A DNA stretch of 6,222 bases, from contig DAOVYW010000147.1 of NCBI GenBank assembly GCA_030635415.1, forward strand, positions 1-6,222, read 5' to 3'. The notes beneath the pieces were generated by a model, which saw only the letters and a program-made list of their open reading frames with translations, made no database searches and was not told the DNA's origin. Positions 1 to 6,110 of the stretch are shown piece by piece. The DNA is from Candidatus Firestoneibacteriota bacterium (GTDB taxonomy: Bacteria; Oederibacteriota; JAAXVQ01; JAUVAV01). Position 1 is the first letter of the stretch. Every line of letters begins with the position of its first letter. The position numbers were made by a program, and so were the translations under genes.

Positions 1-945
1 CTAAATATTTCGATATCTCGATCCCGGAAATCCCCAGCTTTTTGCCCCAATATGCTACCAGCGCCCGAGCTTTTTTAGCCCGTGACACACGCCATTTCTT
101 CCTCAAATCATCTTTTTTCACTTGCATGATTTTGCAAATTTCTCCTGCAATTTTTTCCAAATCCCAACCTGACCGCCTTAATTTCCCCACTCCGGCTTCC
201 TCTGCTTCCGCCGACTGTAGGACTTGCTCGACAAATTCTCCCTCACCAAGGATTCTCTCGTCGCTCTGCCAATATTCCCGCGCTTTTTTCATACCAGTTA
301 TAATTTCCCACCCGCCCGCACTCCGCCGCAGCCCGCCACCTTCATACTGGTCGTTCTCTCTATGTTCTTTTCCTTCCTCAATGAATACCCGGTAGGCTTG
401 GATCGCTTTTTTATGGGCGAATCCGAAGTGTTGTAAAACCTTATCCCGCGCCTGCCAATCGTTATTATTTTTTCCGACCAGTACGCCATGCCCTGACCAC
501 GGATAGCGTTCCAATTCGCCGACTGTTTTTATTATTCCGGCGCGCAGCGGATTTAAATGAATATAGCGGACTAGTTCCAGAAAATAGGCGTCTTTCTGGC
601 ATAGAATGGAACGATAACGGTTTTGAAAAAGATGCCCCACCCGCTTATGCCGGTGGTTGAAATATACGGCATAGCCGGTCAAGACCCTGCGCATCAGATT
701 ACTAAGCACCGTGTTCGTTGGCGAAAGGAGAAGATGTACATGGTTGGAGAGTAATGCCCAGGCGTAGCATTTGTAGAGACGCCCAATTTGGGCGTCTCTA
801 CGGTATAATCAATTTGAGGTTTGGCAAGGCGACGCGTGAATTCCCCGCGGTCCTTTGCATCCGTAAAAATCCGCCGCCTTTCTATTCCGCGGAGGATCAC
901 GTGGTAAATTCCACCGGATATATGAATTCTTCCCTGTCTTGGCAT
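1..945 (-). pseudogene. RAYT-type (REP-associated Y1/HUH) transposase, split by a palindromic element, left end off-window
   Basis: Reading down from ATG at 945, the first 44 codons match the N terminus of REP-associated tyrosine transposases (MPRQGRIHISGGIYHVILRG, then IERRRIF). A 45-bp palindromic repeat (768-812) follows. After it the family continues in the -1 frame, from CYAWALLSNHVHLLL at about 769 to the window edge, roughly 256 codons without a stop. The HUH-type His-Val-His pair is at 734-742. Further conserved blocks are VGHLFQNRYRS and RYIHLNPLRAG; the latter carries the likely catalytic tyrosine region. The extreme C-terminal part (about 120 down to 1) contains SRAKKARALVAYWGKKLGIS, like the DnaA-type helix-turn-helix tail of some RAYTs. 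A TGA closes the C-terminal frame just upstream of the repeat and no good start follows, so I call it a broken gene. AAAGGA lies shortly before the ATG. About 8-10 residues usual between the first helix and CYAW appear lost. Single-domain IS200 transposase is less likely, given the C-terminal extension. Confidence 0.88.
768..812. repeat. 45-bp palindromic REP/MITE-like element, copy 1 (inside the transposase gene)
   Basis: A perfect 14-bp inverted repeat around one central T occupies 773-801 (arm GTAGAGACGCCCAA). It is bordered by CATTT on the left and GGTATAATCAA on the right. The whole 45 bp recurs at 1078-1122 in the same orientation and differs only at the central base. It sits in the coding sequence of the RAYT gene, which changes frame across it. 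Palindromes starting GTAGAGACGC are, from memory, widespread intergenic repeats in cyanobacteria and other bacteria. Mobilisation by a RAYT is an inference. Confidence 0.9.
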
Positions 946-1056
946 ATTCCTTTAGACAGACATCTGAAAAATTCCATGCATTTGATTTTCGTTAACTTGT
1001 TATTTTAACCACGTCCCGCTTTCATAGGCCATTTGCATTTCCGCCGTTGGTGTTTG

Positions 1057-1073
1057 CATTTGTAGAAACGCCG
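1057..1073. repeat. partial left-arm copy of the palindromic element
   Basis: CATTTGTAGAAACGCCG matches the left flank and arm of the 45-bp element at 15 of 17 positions. It has no right arm, and after GTGC the full copy 2 begins. It looks like a decayed or half-deleted unit in tandem with the complete one. A further CATTTGC fragment near 1030 may be an older remnant. Confidence 0.6.
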
Positions 1074-1077
1074 GTGC

Positions 1078-1122
1078 CATTTGTAGAGACGCCCAAATTG
1101 GGCGTCTCTACGGTATAATCAA
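1078..1122. repeat. 45-bp palindromic REP/MITE-like element, copy 2 (intergenic)
   Basis: Same element as 768-812, exactly 310 bp away and in direct orientation. Its perfect 14-bp arms occupy 1083-1096 and 1098-1111 around a central A, where copy 1 has T. The right flank GGTATAATCAA is also identical. It lies 18 bp beyond the stop codon of the RelE-like toxin gene, so on the minus strand the hairpin could act as a 3' end structure for the toxin mRNA. There is no T-run to make it a canonical terminator. Confidence 0.9.
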
Positions 1123-1140
1123 CCGGTTTTTCTGCCATAT

Positions 1141-1434
1141 CTACACCCTTGTCATGGGGACAACACGCTTGTTTGTCTTTTTATAAACATCTTTACGATG
1201 ACCAATTTTTAAAACAATAATATTTTGCTCTTTGACTTGGAAAATAATCCGATAATCGCCGACTCGTAATTTGCGATAGCCTTGTAATCCCCGCTTTAAT
1301 GGCAATCCGTATTTTTCCGGATCTGACAATAATCTTGATTCAATGGCACATTTTATCCGTTTACGTAGATTGCCGGGGATTCCGGGTAGGTCTTCCTTGG
1401 GAATATCATGATGGTAATAAAGTTTATAGGACAT
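1141..1434 (-). CDS. RelE/ParE-superfamily toxin of a toxin-antitoxin pair
   Basis: This 97-residue basic protein has the RelE/ParE-fold layout. An N-terminal strand (YKLYYH) is followed by a helical part with NLRKRIKCAIESRL (residues 22-35). Then comes the family block LKRGLQGYRKLRVGDYRIIF (46-65), and finally a C-terminal strand and tail with IIVLKIGHRKDVYKK (72-86). Arg57, Arg62, His79, Arg80 and Tyr84 occupy positions where RelE-type enzymes keep catalytic or RNA-contacting residues. RelE members cut mRNA on the ribosome, whereas ParE members poison gyrase; sequence alone does not settle which applies, but the GHRKDVY tail favours the RelE branch. The ATG overlaps the antitoxin stop by one base (TAATG), so translation is probably coupled. 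Length is normal and the gene looks intact. Confidence 0.9.
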   Translation of the reverse strand: MSYKLYYHHDIPKEDLPGIPGNLRKRIKCAIESRLLSDPEKYGLPLKRGLQGYRKLRVGDYRIIFQVKEQNIIVLKIGHRKDVYKKTNKRVVPMTRV

Positions 1435-1661
1435 TATTTCCAGATATTCTTATGGGAACGGGCTTTCTTATAAGAGAACGTCTTTTCACGGACAGCAGCG
1501 GATTTTTGCCAATATAAATCTTCATGTTCATCCAGAGCTTCTTTAATGATATCCCGGGCCATCATGGAAAGCGAGACCCCCGCATTATGGGCGAGCTTAT
1601 TTAAAACCTCATAAAGACCCGGTTCGAGCACAACATTTAATCTCGGATTTTGAGTCGGCAT
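1434..1661 (-). CDS. ribbon-helix-helix antitoxin of the toxin-antitoxin pair
   Basis: A 75-residue protein with an N-terminal ribbon-helix-helix pattern: strand PRLNVVLEP (residues 6-14), helix GLYEVLNKLAHNAG, then turn and helix SLSMMARDIIKEALDEHE. A charged C-terminal tail follows, which in such pairs normally wraps the toxin. I chose ATG at 1661 over the in-frame GTG at 1670 because GAGGTGA lies 5 nt before the ATG and overlaps the GTG. The gene comes first in the operon, as is usual for antitoxins. The RHH dimer probably binds the 13-bp dyad in the promoter and represses its own operon, with the toxin as co-repressor. The RHH domain also occurs in stand-alone regulators, but the one-base overlap with a RelE-like gene makes the antitoxin role likely. 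Confidence 0.88.
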   Translation of the reverse strand: MPTQNPRLNVVLEPGLYEVLNKLAHNAGVSLSMMARDIIKEALDEHEDLYWQKSAAVREKTFSYKKARSHKNIWK

Positions 1662-1679
1662 GTTAATCACCTCTGAATT

Positions 1680-1692
1680 AAGTGTATCACTT
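1680..1692. promoter_or_regulatory. 13-bp dyad operator overlapping the toxin-antitoxin -10 box
   Basis: AAGTG-TAT-CACTT is a perfect inverted repeat covering the whole -10 hexamer (1681-1686). A dyad at this place fits autorepression by the ribbon-helix-helix antitoxin, a standard arrangement in RelBE/ParDE-type operons. Binding itself is inferred. Confidence 0.55.
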
Positions 1693-1709
1693 CAGATGAA
1701 CCTGGTCAA
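1681..1709 (-). promoter_or_regulatory. sigma70-like promoter of the toxin-antitoxin operon
   Basis: On the minus strand, TTGACC (1704-1709) is separated by 17 bp from TACACT (1681-1686). These match the -35 and -10 consensus at 5 and 4 of 6 positions. Initiation would fall near 1674, about 13 nt before the antitoxin ATG and close to its GAGGTGA ribosome site. The -10 box is embedded in a perfect dyad. Confidence 0.6.
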
Positions 1710-1991
1710 GCTTATAATTAACTTGGGGGACGTGGCCCTTTTTCATTTAAAGAAGGCCCTTCGTTAAATTGAGTCCATGAATTGCGAATGAGCTTCTTCA
1801 AGAACATTCATCTTTAATCTCGTGTGGATTTCTCCGTTTGGCGAGCTCTGGTGCTCCTTTACCAAAGGGGGGTGACTAAAGTTCGAAAGACTTCAAACCA
1901 AGTTAGGACACAGTCTCTTGCGGGAGAGGATTAAAGGGAGGGGGATAGAATAAAGTGTCAGCGACTGAACAGTTACTAATAAAACCCCTGC
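1710..1991. other. gene-free stretch with small inverted repeats and decayed repeat-like sequence
   Basis: No frame here looks coding. Positions 1746-1768 form a near-perfect 23-bp dyad (TTTAA-A-GAAGG-C-CCTTC-G-TTAAA, one mismatched pair). Positions 1786-1809 carry GAATG...TTCTT-C-AAGAA-CATTC. CCTTT-ACC-AAAGG lies at 1856-1868 and a related G-rich TTAAAGGGAGGGGG at 1931-1944, resembling degenerate copies of common dispersed repeats. GGGACGTGG at 1727-1735 is the reverse complement of CCACGTCCC at 1009-1017. Confidence 0.6.
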
Positions 1992-2020
1992 TTGACAACC
2001 CAATATTTGGTGTCTATTAT
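1992..2020 (+). promoter_or_regulatory. strong sigma70-like promoter of the metal permease gene
   Basis: Perfect -35 TTGACA (1992-1997), an exact 17-bp spacer and -10 TATTAT (2015-2020, 5 of 6). Transcription would start near 2027, inside the adjacent dyad and about 36 nt before the chosen ATG. The promoter lies inside the longer open frame that begins with GTG at 1955, which argues that the long N-terminal extension is not translated. Confidence 0.8.
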
Positions 2021-2036
2021 TTGAATAGTTGTTCAA
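2021..2036 (+). promoter_or_regulatory. ArsR/SmtB-like operator dyad at the permease transcription start
   Basis: TTGAATAGTTGTTCAA begins on the base after the -10 box. Its half sites TGAATA and TGTTCA are inverted with a 2-bp centre and match the TGAACA-N2-TGTTCA pattern known for ArsR/SmtB-family repressors such as SmtB, ZiaR and CzrA. A dimer bound here would cover the start site, and metal binding would release it. No such regulator is encoded in the window, so it would act from elsewhere. Confidence 0.6.
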
Positions 2037-2062
2037 TGGTTTATTGTAGCGGAGATGAGAAT

Positions 2063-3334
2063 ATGTTCTTTATTCAGTACCTCAAAGAAATTTGGATCAT
2101 TTTAACGGCGCTGGCCCCCTGGCTTTTTTTCGGCGCCGGCTTGGCCGGTCTGCTTAAAATATTTTTGCCCCCGGGTTTTATTTCCAAACATTTGGGCGCA
2201 AGCAGTTTGACGAATATTGTGAAAACCACCCTGCTGGGAATTCCGCTGCCGCTCTGTTCGTGCGGTGTCCTCCCTGCCGCCACGGGGTTGAAAAAAGACG
2301 GAGCCAGCAACGGCGCCTCGCTCGGATTTTTGATCAGTACACCCCAAACCGGTTTGGACTCCATCCTGGTAACTGCCAGTTTTCTCGGGTGGCCGCTGGC
2401 CCTTTTCAAAGTTATCGCTGCCTTGATCACGGGGATGGCGGGCGGTTTCCTGACTCATTATACTGAACCTCGCCCGCCCTTAATAAGTGATCCCGCTCAG
2501 GTAAAATCCGATCGCGGAGAAAATAAAAACCCGGACAAAAAATCACGTTGGCAAATATTTTTTGATTACTCGATTAATGATCTGATCGGAAGCATTTATA
2601 AATATCTCACTCTCGGAATTCTATTGGCAGCCTTAATCAGCTCTCTTTTTCCCGCCGAAGCACTCTCCCGGCTTCCGGCTTTGCAGGGAATTTGGGGTAT
2701 GCTGGTTATGCTGGCTTTGGCCATACCCCTCTATATCTGTACTACCGGTTCGGTCCCAATCGCCGCTTCCTTGATATCCGCCGGATTGCCCATCGGATCC
2801 GCCTTAGTCTTTCTGATGGCAGGCCCTGCCACCAATGCCGCCACCCTGGCTGCGGTTTATCGGACTTTTGGCCGGCGGATCACCGCGATCTATTTAGGCA
2901 CGGTTATTTTAGGAAGCATTGCTTTCGGACTGCTTTTCCAGTCCTTCTTCAGCCCCGCCCTGACTAATGCCCTGATTCCGCATCATGAGCATGTCCCGGC
3001 CTACCGCGTGATATTCAATTCATTTTTTGCGATTCTGCTTTCCGGGCTTATCGCGCGCTGGGCCGGGCTGGATTTCATATCCTGGTTTCGCCGCCTCGGC
3101 CGGCCGGTTCCCCGGAAAGAGGAAGAACTTATCTTTCAAATAAGTGGCATGACCTGCAATAACTGCGTCTCGCATGTCCGGCATGCTTTGGAGAATCTTC
3201 CCAATATCCGCTCTGCTGATATCCGGCTGGAAACCGGACTGGCCCATGTCAAAGGACAAAAATTGGACAGGTCAATTATTATCCGGGTGATTAAAGCGGC
3301 CGGATATTCCGCCCGGGAACATGTCCCGGAATAG
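2063..3334 (+). CDS. SO_0444/ArsP-type metal efflux permease with C-terminal HMA domain
   Basis: A 423-residue inner-membrane protein of the permease family PF03773 (ArsP/DUF318). About eight or nine hydrophobic segments lie between residues 10 and 336. Signature blocks are GIPLPLCSCGVLPAA (59-73, with a Cys-Ser-Cys pair in the membrane), FLISTPQTGLDS (89-100), CTTGSVPIAA (226-235) and FLMAGPATNAAT (250-261). A polar loop (134-165) splits the two halves, and a HHEH cluster (307-310) could bind metal. Residues 355-420 form a heavy-metal-associated domain with GMTCNNC (362-368). The SO_0444 group is annotated as Cu/Zn efflux; arsenic export is the alternative, but the HMA domain favours copper or zinc. 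I chose ATG 2063 because GGAG lies 8 nt upstream, family members start near this LKEIW segment, and a promoter lies inside the longer frame from GTG 1955. It appears monocistronic and convergent with the next gene. Confidence 0.88.
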   Translation: MFFIQYLKEIWIILTALAPWLFFGAGLAGLLKIFLPPGFISKHLGASSLTNIVKTTLLGIPLPLCSCGVLPAATGLKKDGASNGASLGFLISTPQTGLDSILVTASFLGWPLALFKVIAALITGMAGGFLTHYTEPRPPLISDPAQVKSDRGENKNPDKKSRWQIFFDYSINDLIGSIYKYLTLGILLAALISSLFPAEALSRLPALQGIWGMLVMLALAIPLYICTTGSVPIAASLISAGLPIGSALVFLMAGPATNAATLAAVYRTFGRRITAIYLGTVILGSIAFGLLFQSFFSPALTNALIPHHEHVPAYRVIFNSFFAILLSGLIARWAGLDFISWFRRLGRPVPRKEEELIFQISGMTCNNCVSHVRHALENLPNIRSADIRLETGLAHVKGQKLDRSIIIRVIKAAGYSAREHVPE

Positions 3335-3383
3335 GCGGTCGTCAGGCCGGGGATTATCTTTGTTGGCAGGCGTTCTGCCGGTC
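3335..3383. terminator. convergent junction with a small hairpin, possible two-way terminator
   Basis: The 49-bp gap between two converging genes contains GGCAG-GCGTT-CTGCC (3365-3379). GGCCGG further left can pair alternatively with CCGGTC. Neither strand has the T-run of an intrinsic terminator, so function is uncertain; position is the main argument. Confidence 0.25.
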
Positions 3384-6110
3384 TTACGCCGCCCCCAAGG
3401 TTGACAATCTCGGTATCCTCCGGAGTAACTTCCTGAGCACATCATAATTGATGCTCAATGGCGGCAACTTCTCTATCATATCGATTAGTGACCCCACCTT
3501 GGCTTTATACCCTCTTGCCTTGATCATCTCCACTGGTATCGCAACTGCCCGCAGGTCTCCCATTATGCTTAAAGCGCTCAATTCAGGACTCTTCCACTCC
3601 GGATCATTAGCATCGGCCTCGGCAATCTCCAGCCGCTTTACACCCATATATTTAAAGAACGCGCTAAAACACAACACATTAAGCATGTTTTGCGCAGTAT
3701 TCCGCTCCGCTTTTATAGGAACAACTCCCAGGCGCGCGGGTTTGATGCGATTCGTCAGGCAGGCCGCAACCTTGGCTATGGCACCCTGATATTCCCGCGC
3801 GCCGGCGGCTGAAGATAACCACCGCAATTGCATCGGCAAAGCGGCATTCCCATTCATATACGCCCGCATATCTTTCTCCGTCCGGATTCCGGCCAGGTCC
3901 CGCGCAATCGATGCCTCGATTAACCCTGTCTGCCGAATGCTCTTAATGATGGCCAGCAGCCCCACCGGGGACGATAGCTTTACCGCGCTCCAACTCATAT
4001 AACTTTGCGCGCGGCGCGGCAGGTATTTGATCCGGCTTATACGGCTCAGCGCCCGGGCGATTCTGTTTTTTTGCGGGCTTGTGGCTATGACCTTATCCGG
4101 CACACTAATCATCTGGGTAAGCGCTCTTATCCTGACATTATCCGGAAGCCGGTTATCTTTCACCGCTTGCACCAACCGGCTGATTTTCACATGCGTTTTG
4201 CTATAAAACTCCACTACCAACGGCAACATCACCTCCACGCCATTAAACTTCACCCTTTGATTTCCCAAACAGGCTGCCGAGACCTTCAGATTTCTTTGCT
4301 CGCCCAGATGATCCGCTTCCAGCTTAACGGTTTTAGTGTTCATGATATATTCCGCCAGGATCTTGCCTTCCTCATTATTTAATGTCACGATCGCATTAAA
4401 ATCTTTACCGCGCGCCGTTTCAACCGCATGCTTTAATGCCCTGAGCACTTGCAAGTCCTTTTCGGATTGATTTGCCTTTGCGGACTCTATCATTTCCAGC
4501 ATAAGCGCTGCCGTGCCGGTTGGCAAACCACTGGCTACTTTTACCGTGTTGATGGTTGCTTCCATTCGCGCGGCCGCGCGCGGAGACTTTTCGCCGCTAA
4601 TCAGTTTAAGCATCATTGCCATTAACCCACGATTCAGTATGTTCCGGTCCGCGGGTGAGCCGGACACCTTTGCTTCTGTCTGCAGGCCGCTCATGGCTGC
4701 CAGGATTTTCACTTGCTGCATTTGCTCAGAACTCAAGCAACTTACCAAATCAAGCATGCTCAACTCACTGCCGCTCTTCAGTGTTTCCGTGACCGCAGTT
4801 TTCACTTCCTGCTGTATTTCACTCATATCCGGCATCAAGTTAAGCAGCGCCTCCATCAAATCGTATGACATCAACGTTACCCTCCCATGCTTGACATCAC
4901 ATGCTTCTTCCGTCAATTTGATGGCTCCCACCCGGGCCAGGACACCGGGGTTGGTTTTCGCATTATCCCGTTCTTCCACCCGGGCCAACAGTTCCAGCGT
5001 ATCCGTGCGCGAGATCACCCGGGCATTGTATCTCCTCACCTGGTATTTCGCGGTATGGATCAATAGCGTCCCGGCCGCCTTATTCATCCATTCATCTAAC
5101 CGTCCTGCTCCCGTCGCGTGCGATAACCGCGCCAGCACAACCTCCGGTATCTCTATGGTATGGATTCCTGCAAACTTGTTGGTCTGGTAGCCGCCCAAAT
5201 ACCCCTTGCTTGCGGCCAATGACATTCCGGCCGCATACTCGATTTCAGAAGTTTGATCCATAACCGCCCGGGCCAGTAATCCCCGAATATGCTTATCCGC
5301 ATTTACCGTGTCTATATTCACGGCCATTTTGGGGCCCATACGTTTTAACCCCCAAGCTCCGAGGAATATCATGCTCCGGTGGAGACCCGGTAATTGTTTG
5401 AAGATAAAAGGAATTTCAATTTTGTAAGGCTCATTTACGCCTACCTCGTCCGCAATGAAACTCCTGGTATCCAGCCCGCGCAGCGCTGCCGTCACCATTG
5501 GAAAATCGTGAGGCCGCGTCTTTTCCACCAATGATGAGAATGGCACGGCTTGTGGTTGAGCTCTTATCCAGACTGCTAATTTATACGCAAGCGCGCTTAA
5601 AATTACCGCCATGACCACAGGATAAGTTATGGGGCTGGTCAGCAGGTTCATCCCACCCGGAGCATCCACCTGGCTGATAATTATCGGCAAACCCGAAATG
5701 AGCCCCAATCCGGGCAAGGTTAAAAGCGCGCGCGTGATCGTGGCCGAACCCTCATCCCTATCTCCCGAACTTCCGCTTTGGCCTCCGGCGCTGTCTCGCA
5801 AATGCGCCTTAATATCTTTAAGTCTGACATTCTGCGCGATCATAATTTTCATGGCCTTCAGTGTTTCCTCATAACCCGTGATTCCCTTACTCTTTAGTTC
5901 CTTATCCAGTACAATGAAATAAGCAAATATTTCCGTTACCCGGTTTTCAACGGTTGGCAGATTATAATGGCCCAAATCTTTATCTTGCTGTGCTATTTCC
6001 AAAAACTTCGGGCTTCTTTCCAGGGCATCTAAAATCGCATTGGCAATGTTGTTATGTAATGTGCTTTTTGATTTTTTCAGGATTTTCTTTCTATCCTTTT
6101 TCCTTATCAC
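3384..6110 (-). CDS. large uncharacterised protein with N-terminal two-helix membrane hairpin
   Basis: I do not recognise this 908-residue protein. Residues 1-15 are very basic (MIRKKDRKKILKKSK), and a helical, charged region continues to about 105. A Gly/Ser/Asp-rich linker (108-122) follows. Two hydrophobic segments (about 127-147 and 161-182) are joined by a short loop with DAPGGMN, and arginines flank the outer ends, which fits a hairpin with both termini in the cytoplasm. The remaining roughly 720 residues are soluble-looking, mostly helix-type alternation with some strand-like stretches, for example NAIVTLNNEEGKILAEYIM (572-590). A basic patch lies near 681-700 (KNRIARALSRISRIKYLPRR). 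I see no Walker, HD, kinase, protease or nuclease motif and no clear internal repeat. Start: GTG at 6110, because no ATG, GTG or TTG lies between it and the in-frame TGA near 6155; no Shine-Dalgarno sits at normal distance. Style recalls large orphan proteins of Omnitrophota, from memory only. The frame is intact and surely coding. Confidence 0.75.
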   Translation of the reverse strand: MIRKKDRKKILKKSKSTLHNNIANAILDALERSPKFLEIAQQDKDLGHYNLPTVENRVTEIFAYFIVLDKELKSKGITGYEETLKAMKIMIAQNVRLKDIKAHLRDSAGGQSGSSGDRDEGSATITRALLTLPGLGLISGLPIIISQVDAPGGMNLLTSPITYPVVMAVILSALAYKLAVWIRAQPQAVPFSSLVEKTRPHDFPMVTAALRGLDTRSFIADEVGVNEPYKIEIPFIFKQLPGLHRSMIFLGAWGLKRMGPKMAVNIDTVNADKHIRGLLARAVMDQTSEIEYAAGMSLAASKGYLGGYQTNKFAGIHTIEIPEVVLARLSHATGAGRLDEWMNKAAGTLLIHTAKYQVRRYNARVISRTDTLELLARVEERDNAKTNPGVLARVGAIKLTEEACDVKHGRVTLMSYDLMEALLNLMPDMSEIQQEVKTAVTETLKSGSELSMLDLVSCLSSEQMQQVKILAAMSGLQTEAKVSGSPADRNILNRGLMAMMLKLISGEKSPRAAARMEATINTVKVASGLPTGTAALMLEMIESAKANQSEKDLQVLRALKHAVETARGKDFNAIVTLNNEEGKILAEYIMNTKTVKLEADHLGEQRNLKVSAACLGNQRVKFNGVEVMLPLVVEFYSKTHVKISRLVQAVKDNRLPDNVRIRALTQMISVPDKVIATSPQKNRIARALSRISRIKYLPRRAQSYMSWSAVKLSSPVGLLAIIKSIRQTGLIEASIARDLAGIRTEKDMRAYMNGNAALPMQLRWLSSAAGAREYQGAIAKVAACLTNRIKPARLGVVPIKAERNTAQNMLNVLCFSAFFKYMGVKRLEIAEADANDPEWKSPELSALSIMGDLRAVAIPVEMIKARGYKAKVGSLIDMIEKLPPLSINYDVLRKLLRRIPRLSTLGAA

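Noticed and set aside
42..489. Short open frames on both strands near the left end.
   Set aside because: They overlap, in other frames, the transposase reading that shows clear family motifs.
804..809. TATAAT in the right flank of each palindrome (also 1114-1119) as an outward promoter.
   Set aside because: No -35-like hexamer lies 16-18 bp upstream; the bases at that distance belong to the palindrome and read GCCCAA.
768..812. Programmed -1 frameshift joining the two transposase frames across the palindrome.
   Set aside because: The C-terminal frame is indeed -1 relative to the N-terminal one and a hairpin is present, but no slippery heptamer lies in the right register, and expected family residues are missing at the junction.
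1083..1111. Intrinsic terminator of the toxin-antitoxin operon.
   Set aside because: The stem is strong but no T-run follows on the minus strand, and the same sequence occurs as a mobile repeat inside a gene.
1955..2062. N-terminal extension of the permease from GTG 1955.
   Set aside because: It contains a near-consensus promoter and operator, does not resemble the family N terminus, and a better start with GGAG exists at 2063.
4513..5190. 225-codon open frame on the plus strand opposite the large gene.
   Set aside because: It is antisense to an intact 908-codon frame and has a Ser/Ala/Leu-rich shadow composition and no recognisable domain.
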